DNA from: UBA2588 sp964343075
GTDB taxonomy: Bacteria > Chloroflexota > Dehalococcoidia > Lucifugimonadales > UBA3495
Direction: 5' to 3'
Assembly (NCBI GenBank): GCA_964343075.1
Contig: CAYFGT010000004.1
Span: 1-64,000 of the forward strand
DNA length: 64,000 nt
The position numbers were made by a program, and so were the translations under genes. A model generated the notes under the pieces. The model was not told the origin of the DNA. It ran no database searches and saw only the letters and a program-made list of their open reading frames with translations. Positions within the stretch are counted from its first letter, which is position 1. Each line of letters begins with the position of its first letter. Positions 44,958 through 53,456 of this stretch are shown here, piece after piece.

Positions 44958-46670
44958 ATGGAAATTCAGATATTATCTCCTGCAGCTAATCAAGTAGATT
45001 TTGAGGTCAGTCCTGCGCCGCGCCTGACTTCTCTCAGTAATAAAACTATAGGCCTTTATAATAATATGACTGGCGGGGCTGATATCGCTGTCAATCGTAT
45101 CGCCCATCACTTAAAACAACGCTTTCCTGGTATTCAGTTCGAATCCTATGGAGGGGACCTTAGGCCTGGTAGACCCGCGCTAAGCAGGCAAGTGCACATC
45201 GATGATGAAGAGGCGTCCGTCATTGCCACAGAAATTGACGCAATGATAGGCGCAACTGCACATTGAGGAGGTTGCACGTCATGGCTTGCCCATGACATGG
45301 TAACCATGGAGAAAGCAGGGATACCCGCAATTGGCATAGCTGCAAAGAGTTTCGTCAAAGCTTGGCAGTCTTGCGTGGCAGGCTGGGGTCAACCATACAC
45401 TGGATTCGTTACTATTCCGCATGCAACTACGGGACAAGAGAAAGAATTCATTCATGGAATGGTGGATGAGCAAATAGATGAAATTATTAAGAACCTGACT
45501 GTCTTTGTAGAAAACAACCAATACACTAGTACGAAAACTGCGACGACAGAACAGTTTTCAATTAATATTTCCGCTTCTGGCGAAGGGCTCAAAGCGGTTA
45601 ACACATTTCTGGAAGACAAGGATTGGAGTGATGGGTTACCAGTCATTCCCCCTACTCCAGAATTAGTAGAACGCATGTTATCCGGTACTTCAAGAGCTCC
45701 CCAAGATGTGGTTATGATAATGGAACCAGGATTCGGAATTGCTACCGTTGAAAAAATAGCTATCAATTCTGTCATGGCAGGTTGTGATCCGGTTCACTTC
45801 CCAATAGTATTAGCCGCTCTGGACTGCTTAGCTCAACCCCAAATGAACCACAGAGACATGCAAGTATCAGGACACACCGAAGCGCCTTTAATTCTCGTAA
45901 ATGGCCCAGTCGCCAAAAAAGCGGGAATTAATTCCGGTACTTCCGCCATGGGTCCCGGAGTAATCAACAAAGCCAACACCGCCATTGGAAGAGCACTTAG
46001 GTTATGCCTGTTAAATATTGGATATTGCAAAGCAGGATCGGGCGATCCTAACTTCATCGGACTACCCACCAAATTCGGTATGTGCATTTCTGAGAATGAA
46101 GATGACAGTCCTTGGACTCCTTATCACGTGGACCTAGGGTATGACGCCCAAGAAAGCACAGTGACACTGGTAACCGTGACTGGACCATCCGATATCTTAG
46201 ATCCAGGATCTAAAACCTACCAAGATACCCTTAACAATATCCAAAGCATGATGTTTTACCCAAACGCAGGCAACGGAGACTGGATCAGAGGTAATAAGAC
46301 CGCCCAGATAGGTAACACTAATCAACACGTACCATATCAAGGCCCTTACCACCCAATCCTTTTAAGCCCTTCTCGCGCTGTCGTCCTCAATGAAGCTGGG
46401 TACTCTAAAAAACATGTCCAAGAATGGCTTCACGAGCAAACAACGGTCACCTTGGACTCCGTGACGAATAAACGTCCCATTCCCGTTGATAAAGATGGCA
46501 AGTGGATCTATCATCCTGAGTTACAACATTTACAAGATGCTAAAGAATCCACTATTCCCGCTTTGGAAACCCCTGAACAGTACTTACTTTTTGTTACTGG
46601 CGGCACCACTCATTATGGTCATTTCTTTTATGGCACTTATGGGATTGGCACCGCCCTTGTGGAAAATTAG
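44958..46670 (+). CDS. UGSC-family putative selenoprotein (in-frame TGA at 45264 read as Sec103)
   Basis: Two open frames in one phase are interrupted only by TGA 45264-45266. Upstream comes IDAMIGATAH, then TGA, then GGCTSWLAHDM and EKAGIPAIGI. That is the core of the UGSC (seleno)protein family, where the first position is selenocysteine or cysteine and the fourth is cysteine (U103-x-x-C106). A hairpin follows at 45278-45296. The conserved GGCTSW residues precede the next ATG, so reinitiation would destroy the motif. The roughly 100-residue N-terminal part and the redox site are followed by a 350-residue domain (DWSDGLPVIPPTPELVERML; INSVMAGCDPVHFPIVLAAL) of unknown role. Start ATG 44958 has GAGG nine bases before it. 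About 570 residues; cytoplasmic. Probably a thiol/selenol redox enzyme working with the DUF35 and thiolase-like genes downstream. Alternatives: sequencing error or pseudogene. Confidence 0.8.
45278..45296 (+). promoter_or_regulatory. Candidate bacterial SECIS hairpin
   Basis: GTCATGG / CCATGAC form a perfect 7-bp stem closing a 5-base loop CTTGC. The stem begins 11 bases, and the loop 18 bases, after the in-frame TGA at 45264. Known bacterial SECIS elements place the apical loop roughly 16-37 bases after the UGA with a G at its start. Here the G would come from opening the top G-C pair. It lies wholly within coding sequence, as bacterial SECIS must. Confidence 0.6.
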
Positions 46671-46688
46671 AGAATCTGAGGAGATACA

Positions 46689-47102
46689 ATGCCAAAACTT
46701 ATACCAGTGCCCACTGAATTATCTAAACCGTATTGGGAATCGGTTAATAATGAACAATTGATAATCCAATACTGTACAGACTGTCAAAAACTCCAATACC
46801 CAATCCGCAGCTCATGTTATTACTGCGGTGATACCAAATCCTTGGATTGGAAAGAGGTGGAAGGGAAGGGTGAAATAGTTGCAGCAATAACCATTGAAGA
46901 CGGCCGGCTCAATAGACGTATGCCTGACCAGCCCTACAATCTAGCTGTGATCAGCCTAAATGAAGACCCTACGATCAATTTCTATTCCAACCTCCCAGGC
47001 ATTGAGCCCTATCATGCCCCAATCGGACAAAAAGTACACGTTGTGTTTGAACGTGTTTCATCAGACCAATTGATCCCAGAATGGGAACTTGACATAACTT
47101 AA
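46689..47102 (+). CDS. DUF35 OB-fold protein with zinc ribbon
   Basis: 137 residues. Zinc ribbon CTDCQKLQYPIRSSCYYCG (about residues 30-48) and an OB-fold with EVEGKGEIVAAITIEDGRLN. DUF35 proteins form complexes with thiolase-like partners in acyl-CoA lyase or hydratase systems (ChsH2, and the DUF35 partners of Ltp aldolases). The next gene is thiolase-like, with an eight-base gap, so a two-subunit complex is likely. GAGGAG precedes the ATG, and the UGSC selenoprotein gene ends 18 bases upstream. Confidence 0.9.
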   Translation: MPKLIPVPTELSKPYWESVNNEQLIIQYCTDCQKLQYPIRSSCYYCGDTKSLDWKEVEGKGEIVAAITIEDGRLNRRMPDQPYNLAVISLNEDPTINFYSNLPGIEPYHAPIGQKVHVVFERVSSDQLIPEWELDIT

Positions 47103-47109
47103 AAGGACA

Positions 47110-48435
47110 TTGAAGCAAATGATCACAGATATAGATAATTCATGGAAAAGAGACTCAGACGGGTTAGGCGTGTGGGAACACAGAGGGAAAGTAGCTATCG
47201 CAGGATTTGGGCACTCCCCGGTTGACCGTAGATGGGATGAGGTTAACTTAGAATCGAGTCTTGGAGCCTATGCTTTACTAGCATGTAGAAAGGCAATCGA
47301 AGATGCAGGGATGTCCCTGAATGACATAGATGGAGTGGTTTGTTGCCCTACGACAATATCGGGTGATAGTGGTGGGTCCGCCTCTAATTGGGCCCCTAGG
47401 CCATATTTCGATCCCCCTTACGATTCAGAATGGGGACTTACCAGAGTAAACGCCCAATGGTTGATCGCAAACCTCGGATTGAAAAACGTCAAATTTGCGC
47501 CAAGTACCGCGCCCACCATAAGTGAAATGGTTGGATTGGCAGCTCAGGCAGTAGGAGACGGTTTATGTAACAACTGCTTAATGATATATCCTACAGGTAA
47601 CATGGCCGGCAGATATCGCAGAGGAGGTCCTAATGCCTCAGATTATGCTGAGGGGGACAGCCAATGGACCGCTCCTTGGGGAAATCATGGAGGAAATGAT
47701 TTCATCAACATATTCCCACATCAGCAATATTGCAGAAAATACGGAGGAGAACATGACGACGTTGCTCCTTTCGTTTTAAATCAACACAGAAACGGCTTGA
47801 TGACACCTTGGGGATTCAATTATCAAAACAATATCCCTCAACTGACCCACGATGATTATGTCAGTTCTAGATATATTCTTAGACCTTTGAGACTATGGGA
47901 TTGTGACAGGCCAGTCAATGCTGCTGGTGCTTACCTTTTCACTACCGGAGAACGGGCCGTAGATGCAAAACAACCTCCTGTGTATGTCCTCAATCATTCT
48001 CAGCATAATTTCACCTTCAAAACGACTCAACCCACTCTGGACGAAATTGAGCTCTGGACAGACATAGCAGCCCAACGGATGTACGAAGGATCCGGCCTCA
48101 CGGCAGCCGACGTAGACATATTTAACCCATATGACGGCTATTCCATAATGGCTCAGTTCTTCTTAGAAGGGTTTCAGTGGCATGGGGTCAAACGAGGAGA
48201 TGCTTTCGCGTTTTACGCAGGAGATATTAGAGTAGAAGGACCGCATCCTCTGTGTTCTAGCGGTGGTAATTTAGGCAATGGGAGGACCCGCACCGCTATG
48301 TACACTGATAGCATTGAACAGCTTCGAGGTACAGCTGGTCCGAGGCAGGTTACAACAAGAGCTGAAACTGCCCTTGCGGCCTTCACTACGCCAAGCAGTG
48401 GAGGGTGGATCATGTTAGGAAAGAACCCGGATTAG
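47110..48435 (+). CDS. Thiolase-like protein (SCP-x/Ltp type) lacking the nucleophilic cysteine
   Basis: About 440 residues of the thiolase superfamily. KVAIAGFGHSPVDRRWDEVNLESSLGAYALLACRKAIEDAGMSLNDIDGVV is the standard N-terminal half. The C-terminal HPLCSSGGNLGNGRTR...EQLRGTAGPRQV fits the thiolase C-terminal domain of the SCP-x/Ltp branch. Where thiolases have the acyl-accepting cysteine (G-x-A-C-x-S), this reads FAPSTAPTISEMVGLAAQAV, with no cysteine. Members without it, such as Ltp2, act as retro-aldolases in complex with DUF35 proteins; the adjacent DUF35 gene fits that. TTG 47110 or ATG 47119 could be the start. Confidence 0.82.
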   Translation: MKQMITDIDNSWKRDSDGLGVWEHRGKVAIAGFGHSPVDRRWDEVNLESSLGAYALLACRKAIEDAGMSLNDIDGVVCCPTTISGDSGGSASNWAPRPYFDPPYDSEWGLTRVNAQWLIANLGLKNVKFAPSTAPTISEMVGLAAQAVGDGLCNNCLMIYPTGNMAGRYRRGGPNASDYAEGDSQWTAPWGNHGGNDFINIFPHQQYCRKYGGEHDDVAPFVLNQHRNGLMTPWGFNYQNNIPQLTHDDYVSSRYILRPLRLWDCDRPVNAAGAYLFTTGERAVDAKQPPVYVLNHSQHNFTFKTTQPTLDEIELWTDIAAQRMYEGSGLTAADVDIFNPYDGYSIMAQFFLEGFQWHGVKRGDAFAFYAGDIRVEGPHPLCSSGGNLGNGRTRTAMYTDSIEQLRGTAGPRQVTTRAETALAAFTTPSSGGWIMLGKNPD

Positions 48436-48439
48436 AACG

Positions 48440-48820
48440 ATGGCAGAACCTTGTAAAATAGTTATTAGTTACGACATAGATGGCACCGTCTTCGCAGGCG
48501 ATCCTCCTGGAAAAATCACACTGGACATGATTCAAGAGTCCAAACAGCTAGGTTACATCATCGGATCCGCATCAGACAGGACGGTTACCGACCAGACCCA
48601 AATATGGGACAGATCCGGCGTTGATATGGACTTCATCGTCTTAAAACATACCCTTCCTGAAACAATTGCAGGCCTTGATCCTGAATTTGGATTTCATATT
48701 GGGGATACTAATATGGACGAGTACTTTGCCAAACAAGCCGGACTTACTTTTATTGACATTATCAACGGAGACTTCGAGTCATTCTGGACTGCCTTAGTAA
48801 GCCAAAGTTTAAAGCCTTAA
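48440..48820 (+). CDS. HAD-like hydrolase, short
   Basis: 126 residues. Motif I SYDIDGTVF carries both aspartates of HAD phosphatases; motif II may be SASDRTV; motif IV is GDTNMDEYFAKQAGLTFI. The motif III lysine could be in VLKHTLPE. No cap domain, half the length of most HAD enzymes. It starts four bases after the thiolase-like gene and so ends the selenoprotein operon. It is followed by a strong inverted repeat. Substrate unknown. Confidence 0.75.
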   Translation: MAEPCKIVISYDIDGTVFAGDPPGKITLDMIQESKQLGYIIGSASDRTVTDQTQIWDRSGVDMDFIVLKHTLPETIAGLDPEFGFHIGDTNMDEYFAKQAGLTFIDIINGDFESFWTALVSQSLKP

Positions 48821-48860
48821 CGGGGCGAAGGGGATGTAGATAATTACCTTGCCCCGTTAA
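48817..48860. terminator. Bidirectional terminator-like inverted repeat
   Basis: TTAACGGGGC and GCCCCGTTAA pair over 10 bp around a 24-base loop, which has further pairing potential (AAGG/CCTT). The repeat begins at the HAD stop codon and sits just before the convergent aldolase gene stop. Confidence 0.65.
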
Positions 48861-48864
48861 TTAA

Positions 48865-49638
48865 TTATCCCTTTGCCGTTTTCACATCATTAATGCTGGT
48901 AGTAAGTACCATATTAACATCGCCGCCGGTTTGGGCCATCATGAAACCTTGGTCGAATTTAGATCGAGCGTCTGCTGCATTAGAGCTATGGTGACACGGT
49001 ACAAGGTTATGTGCCTTCGCAACGTCCAATACTTTTTGACAAGCAGCCATGTGTACGGGGTCTTTGTTCCAGTTGTCTGGACCAAGCAATGGATCAATCC
49101 CATACGACATCGCCAAATCAGCAGGGCCAATGTAAAAGCCATCTAATCCAGGCACTGTAGCAATTTCTTCGATATTGTCTATGCCTGTTTTTGTTTCAAT
49201 CATGGCCAACACAAAAATTTCATCATTGGCATGCCTAGTGTAATCCATACCTGCGTACAGTCTGGCCCTGTTTGGACCGTGGCTTCTATAACCTACAGGA
49301 GGGTATTTGGCGGCTCCTACTGCTTGTTCAGCCTGCGCCTTGGTGTCAACCAAAGGAACAATGACTCCATAAGCCCCTGCATCAAGGACAAATTGGATAT
49401 CTTTCGGCTCATTCCATGACATGCGCACCACAGGAGTAGCATCAGTGGTAGAAATAGCCTGCAGGCAAGCAACTGCTCTATCAGGGGTAACCGCAAATCC
49501 ATGTTGCATGTCAATAATAACGGCATCAAATCCTGCATTGGCCATTGCTTCGGCGCAATATGGATCGCCACTGGACAACCAGCCAGCTAGGACAGGTTCA
49601 TTGTTCGCCCACATTTGTTTAACTTTATTGGGTCTCAT
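48865..49638 (-). CDS. HpcH/HpaI-family aldolase
   Basis: 257-residue TIM barrel of the HpcH/HpaI (2-keto-3-deoxy acid / 2,4-dihydroxyhept-2-ene-1,7-dioate) aldolase family, metal-dependent enzymes releasing pyruvate. AGWLSSGDPYCAEAMANAGFDAVIIDMQHG holds the substrate aspartate; VVRMSWNEP, GAYGVIVPLVDTKAQAE and VLAMIETKTGIDNIEEIATVPGLDGFYIGPADLAMSYG carry the arginine, the metal glutamate and aspartate. GGAGGAAC precedes the ATG. It stands alone, flanked by the terminator-like repeat and a 267-base gap. Confidence 0.93.
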   Translation of the reverse strand: MRPNKVKQMWANNEPVLAGWLSSGDPYCAEAMANAGFDAVIIDMQHGFAVTPDRAVACLQAISTTDATPVVRMSWNEPKDIQFVLDAGAYGVIVPLVDTKAQAEQAVGAAKYPPVGYRSHGPNRARLYAGMDYTRHANDEIFVLAMIETKTGIDNIEEIATVPGLDGFYIGPADLAMSYGIDPLLGPDNWNKDPVHMAACQKVLDVAKAHNLVPCHHSSNAADARSKFDQGFMMAQTGGDVNMVLTTSINDVKTAKG

Positions 49639-49905
49639 AGTTCCTCCGGTGATTTAATTTCAGCAAATATCATACATGATTTTAGCTCCGAACGTACTAT
49701 GTTGGCTCTGTAACCGAGTCACTTCATGGGAGACCATGATATTAAATGCCTTTTTTAAGCCCAGGTCTTGAGTGGAGAAACAAAAGAACATGTTTATACG
49801 ACCTTCTCAGTTGACTGAGCAGCCTCAATCGTTCCCTGCACGGCAAAATTTGTTTATGTATAATGCTGCAGGTGACACATTATTTCTGCGTATAAAGGAG
49901 AGCTC

Positions 49906-51480
49906 ATGACATACGATTACATAATAATAGGCGGAGGAGCCGCAGGATGCATTTTAGCTAGCCGCCTATCAGAAAACCCAGAGAAATCTGTACTGTTATT
50001 GGAAGCTGGGCATGACTACCCCGTGTTCGATAATTTACCAGATGAAATAAAATACGGTGATAACAGCTTTGCAGAATCACCCGACTCAGAACATAACTGG
50101 GCTCTCAACGGTGTTCTGACGGAAGAACAAGGGACGGTACACGTTGCACAAGGTAAAGTAATAGGAGGGGGGTCCTCCATCAATGGTCAGGCAATGCAGC
50201 GAGGCCTTCCAGAAGATTTTGACGCATGGGCTGCGATGGGTAATGACGAATGGAGCTACCAGAATGTTTTGCCTTACTACAGGAAAAGCGAGTCCGACTT
50301 GGACGTCCAGGATGACTTCCACGGCACAGAAGGACCGATGCCAGTCAGAAGACGGCAATCTGGGGAATGGCCTCCTATCCAGAAGGCATTCCATGATGCA
50401 CTTACTGGAGCCGGTTATAAGCATGTAGAAGACACTAATGGAGCTGATCCAGCAGGTGTAGGCGTATGGCCCACTAATAATTTGGACGGGATTCGAATGA
50501 GTACCGCTGTGACCCATCTTAACCCAGCTAGACATCGTTTGAATCTCACAGTAAAAGGGGATGTATACGTCAGGAAAATTCTAATCGAAAATAAGTCAGT
50601 TGTAGGTATAGAAGCTGAAAGCGGAGGAGAGATATTTGCCCTCCATACTGATGCAGTGATTCTTTCGTCTGGTGCTCTTAGATCACCACAATTACTCATG
50701 TTATCAGGCATAGGTCCGAAAGACCATCTTAGAGAGCACGGCATCGAATTAGTTCATCACGTTCCTGGTGTAGGCCAAAACTTAATGAATCATCTCAATG
50801 CAGGTGTCACATTCAAAGTTAAAGATGATGTAATCCTGACAGGAGGTATAGATAAAAGCCATTTCTTTCTTCATTACACCTCTCAAGGGTACCCAGAAAA
50901 AAATGACATGGTACTTCGGGCAACCACCATGGTTCTCGAACGATCGGAACGAGTTGAAGGAGTACGGACCCAATACTTGAACGGAGACGTCCCTCCGGAC
51001 AGGGTAGCTCGCATTGGAGTTACTCTAGGACTACCAGAAGGTTCAGGTTACGTGCAGTTAGGCTCAAACGATCCAAACGTGCAACCATGCTTCAATTATT
51101 GCTACCTTCAGCACCCAGAAGATGTCCGTAGAGTACGTGAAGGCATAAGAATGGCAGCGGAGTTGTTAGACTCAGAGGCCTACAAAGACGTTGCAGACCA
51201 TAGAATAAGCCCCAATGATGACATTCTTTATGACGATGACGCGCTCGACGTGTGGATCCGTCAAACTCTGGGTACAGCTCGTCACGTATCCGGAACCTGC
51301 AAAATGGGTCCTGATTCTGATCCAATGTCTGTCGTAGATCAAAGAGGACGAGTCAAAGGGATCAAAGGCTTATGGGTCGGTGATGCTTCTATCACGCCAA
51401 AAGTTCCTCGCTCGGGAGGAATTCATGCAACGGTCATCATGCTAGCAGAGAAGATTGCTGATTGCATTAAAGCCTCCTGA
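49906..51480 (+). CDS. GMC-family FAD oxidoreductase (choline dehydrogenase-like), copy 1
   Basis: 524 residues. N-terminal FAD-binding motif DYIIIGGGAAGCILASRLS, GMC signature 1 GKVIGGGSSINGQ and signature 2 SGALRSPQLLMLSGIGP. The catalytic histidine lies in GTARHVSGTCKMG. The second catalytic position, usually Asn/His in N-x-N-x-P-T, reads GGIHATV and would be histidine. Such enzymes oxidise alcohols (choline, alkyl alcohols, polyethylene glycol). A TATAAT hexamer lies about 45 bases before the start. It is followed by a close paralogue after 58 bases. Confidence 0.93.
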   Translation: MTYDYIIIGGGAAGCILASRLSENPEKSVLLLEAGHDYPVFDNLPDEIKYGDNSFAESPDSEHNWALNGVLTEEQGTVHVAQGKVIGGGSSINGQAMQRGLPEDFDAWAAMGNDEWSYQNVLPYYRKSESDLDVQDDFHGTEGPMPVRRRQSGEWPPIQKAFHDALTGAGYKHVEDTNGADPAGVGVWPTNNLDGIRMSTAVTHLNPARHRLNLTVKGDVYVRKILIENKSVVGIEAESGGEIFALHTDAVILSSGALRSPQLLMLSGIGPKDHLREHGIELVHHVPGVGQNLMNHLNAGVTFKVKDDVILTGGIDKSHFFLHYTSQGYPEKNDMVLRATTMVLERSERVEGVRTQYLNGDVPPDRVARIGVTLGLPEGSGYVQLGSNDPNVQPCFNYCYLQHPEDVRRVREGIRMAAELLDSEAYKDVADHRISPNDDILYDDDALDVWIRQTLGTARHVSGTCKMGPDSDPMSVVDQRGRVKGIKGLWVGDASITPKVPRSGGIHATVIMLAEKIADCIKAS

Positions 51481-51492
51481 CTCAAAAGTAAT

Positions 51493-51509
51493 TGTGTACA
51501 CACTATAAT
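51493..51509. promoter_or_regulatory. Palindrome TGTGTACACA beside a TATAAT -10 box
   Basis: A perfect 10-base palindrome at 51493-51502, one base before TATAAT at 51504-51509, in the 58-base gap between the two GMC genes. A repressor bound here would block promoter melting; an independent promoter for the second copy is implied. No regulator is identified. Confidence 0.4.
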
Positions 51510-51538
51510 ATAGGTCTAAATAGAATTTTGGAGGTTTC

Positions 51539-53107
51539 ATGAATTACGACGTTATTATAATCGGGGGAGGATCTGCTGGATCAGTCTTGGCAAGCAGATT
51601 GTCTGCTGACCCTAATACATCCGTTTTACTGTTAGAGGCCGGGCCTGATTATCCCTCCTATGAATCGCTTCCCGAAGAAGTCAAAATCGGAGACACCCGT
51701 TATGCTGAGTCCCCCGATTCAGTGCATAACTGGGCGCTAAGAGGAACCATAACTGAAGAACAGGGAGAAATTCATGTCGCCCAAGGCAAAGTGATAGGCG
51801 GAGGAGGTTCGATAAATGGTCAAGCAATGCAAAGGGCATTTCCTGAAGACTTCGATTTGTGGGAAAGATTAGGAAATAATGAATGGTCAGCCCAAGAGGT
51901 CCTACCTTATTACCGAAAAATGGAAACTGACTCGGACTACTCAGATGACTTTCATGGCAGCGACGGACCTATGCCTGTGAGGAGGCGCACCAAAGGGCTG
52001 AACACAGGCCTTCAACATGCATTCCATACAGCGATAACCAGATTAGGCCACCCTACAGTACTTGACACAAACGGACCAGACCCGTCCGGGATTGGTGTCA
52101 GGCCAACAAACAATGTCCAAGGTGTAAGAGTTAGCCCTGCTATGGCGTACCTAAACCCAGTAAGGCATCGCCTAAATTTAACTATAAAAGGTCATGTCTA
52201 TGTGCGTCGAATTATATTCGATGGCGACACTGCGACGGGAATCGAAGCCCAAAGCGGCCAAGAGGTTTTCCACGTCGCAGGTAGCCGAATAATTTTGAGC
52301 TGCGGCGCTATAAGATCCCCCCAATTACTTATGTTGTCTGGCATAGGCCCCAAAGACCATCTAGACCAATTCGGGATACCAGTTATCAAAGACGCTCCTG
52401 GTGTAGGCCAAAACTTAATGAACCATCTAAGTGCGCAAATCACATTTAAAGTGAAAGATGATGTGGAAATCGATTTAGACCCAGATGGTGCTGACTACGA
52501 ATTTCATTACACGTCTAATGGATCAAACGAACCCAATGACATGGTATTAAAAACATCTACAGTTGTTGATCCTCGAGCTGAAAAGGTCAAAGGTGTTAGA
52601 ACCAAATTCATAACGGAAGGGGTAGCCCCAGAGCAAGCAGCTCGGATGTCTTGTCAACTTGGTTTACCCGCAGGCACAGGATATGTAAAATTGGCCTCTT
52701 CAGATCCGGATATTCAACCCGACTTTAATTACTGTTACTTACAGCATCCCGACGATGCAAGAAGAGTGAGAGAGGGAGTTCGTTTAGCAATAGAATTACT
52801 TAAGTCAGACGCATATCAAGATGTTGTAGATTATCGCATAAGTCCTTCTGATCACATAGTAAATGATGACGAAAAACTAGATTTATGGATCAGAGAAACT
52901 GTCGGAACAGCACGCCATGTTTCAGGTACTTGTAAAATGGGACCAGATTCAGACGATCAAGCAGTTGTAGACCAAAGGGGACGAGTCAGAGGAGTCGAAC
53001 GCCTCTATGTCATTGACGCATCCATCGTTCCCAAGATACCGAGGTCTGGTGGTATTTATCCTACCGTTATGATGATCGCGGAAAAATTGTCTGACAAATT
53101 AATTTAA
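51539..53107 (+). CDS. GMC-family FAD oxidoreductase, copy 2
   Basis: 522 residues and clearly a tandem duplicate of the preceding gene: the two proteins align from end to end with shared phrases such as GKVIGGGGSINGQAMQR, HNWAL, GPMPVRRR and GTARHVSGTCKMGPDSD. FAD motif VIIIGGGSAGSVLASRLS. The catalytic histidine is kept. The second catalytic position is in GGIYPTVMM, i.e. tyrosine where copy 1 has histidine, which would alter or weaken alcohol oxidation. Ribosome site TTGGAGG. It is followed by tRNA-Leu on the other strand. Confidence 0.93.
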   Translation: MNYDVIIIGGGSAGSVLASRLSADPNTSVLLLEAGPDYPSYESLPEEVKIGDTRYAESPDSVHNWALRGTITEEQGEIHVAQGKVIGGGGSINGQAMQRAFPEDFDLWERLGNNEWSAQEVLPYYRKMETDSDYSDDFHGSDGPMPVRRRTKGLNTGLQHAFHTAITRLGHPTVLDTNGPDPSGIGVRPTNNVQGVRVSPAMAYLNPVRHRLNLTIKGHVYVRRIIFDGDTATGIEAQSGQEVFHVAGSRIILSCGAIRSPQLLMLSGIGPKDHLDQFGIPVIKDAPGVGQNLMNHLSAQITFKVKDDVEIDLDPDGADYEFHYTSNGSNEPNDMVLKTSTVVDPRAEKVKGVRTKFITEGVAPEQAARMSCQLGLPAGTGYVKLASSDPDIQPDFNYCYLQHPDDARRVREGVRLAIELLKSDAYQDVVDYRISPSDHIVNDDEKLDLWIRETVGTARHVSGTCKMGPDSDDQAVVDQRGRVRGVERLYVIDASIVPKIPRSGGIYPTVMMIAEKLSDKLI

Positions 53108-53139
53108 GATATAACCCAAACGGCATATGTGGTTGTAGT

Positions 53140-53225
53140 TGGTACCGAAGGTCAGACTCGAACTGACACGGGGTTGCCCCCACTGGTTTTTGAGACCAGC
53201 GCGTCTACCATTCCGCCACTTCGGC
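53140..53225 (-). tRNA. tRNA-Leu (CAA)
   Basis: Complete class II tRNA on the minus strand: acceptor GCCGAAG pairing with CTTCGGT, D-arm with TGGTAGACGC, anticodon stem CTGGT/ACCAG with loop CTCAAAA (anticodon CAA), long variable arm GGGGGCAACCCC, T-arm GTTCGAGTC, and an encoded CCA. It reads UUG codons. Confidence 0.95.
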
Positions 53226-53269
53226 AACAAAAACATAATAACCACAAAAATACGCATTGTCTATTCAGC

Positions 53270-53299
53270 TTGACTCACAAACGAAAGACCATCTATAAT
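53270..53299 (+). promoter_or_regulatory. Strong sigma-70-type promoter of the rpmH operon
   Basis: TTGACT, 18-base spacer, TATAAT (five of six and six of six consensus matches), 20 bases before the rpmH ATG. It drives the ribosomal protein/RNase P/insertase run. Confidence 0.75.
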
Positions 53300-53318
53300 T
53301 CGCTACGGAGTTTTTCAA

Positions 53319-53456
53319 ATGCCAAAAAGAACATATCAGCCAAAAAAACGAAGAAGAGCACGAGTACACGGGTTCTTTTCCCGATCCAGTACGTCAGATG
53401 GTAGAAACGTATTGAAAAGACGTCGATTTAAAGGGAGACATAAGTTAACTGTCTAG
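53319..53456 (+). CDS. rpmH: 50S ribosomal protein L34
   Basis: Forty-five residues beginning MPKRTYQPKKRRRARVHGF and ending RRRFKGRHKLTV, the invariant L34 pattern of this small, very basic large-subunit protein. GGAG lies before the ATG, and a strong promoter is just upstream. It heads the conserved rpmH-rnpA-yidD-yidC-jag order. No dnaA or dnaA-box cluster is seen upstream, so the replication origin is not here. Confidence 0.96.
   Translation: MPKRTYQPKKRRRARVHGFFSRSSTSDGRNVLKRRRFKGRHKLTV

Noticed and set aside
45297..46670. A separate gene starting at ATG 45297
   Set aside because: No ribosome site at suitable distance, and it would omit the conserved GGCTSW motif lying between the TGA and this ATG. 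Better read as the downstream part of a selenoprotein.
49639..49905. Small gene in the 267-base gap before the first GMC gene
   Set aside because: No frame with a ribosome site and plausible protein; only a TATAAT hexamer and an AT-rich leader are apparent.
53108..53320. Replication origin near rpmH
   Set aside because: No dnaA gene and no cluster of DnaA boxes seen; a tRNA gene and a promoter explain the interval.
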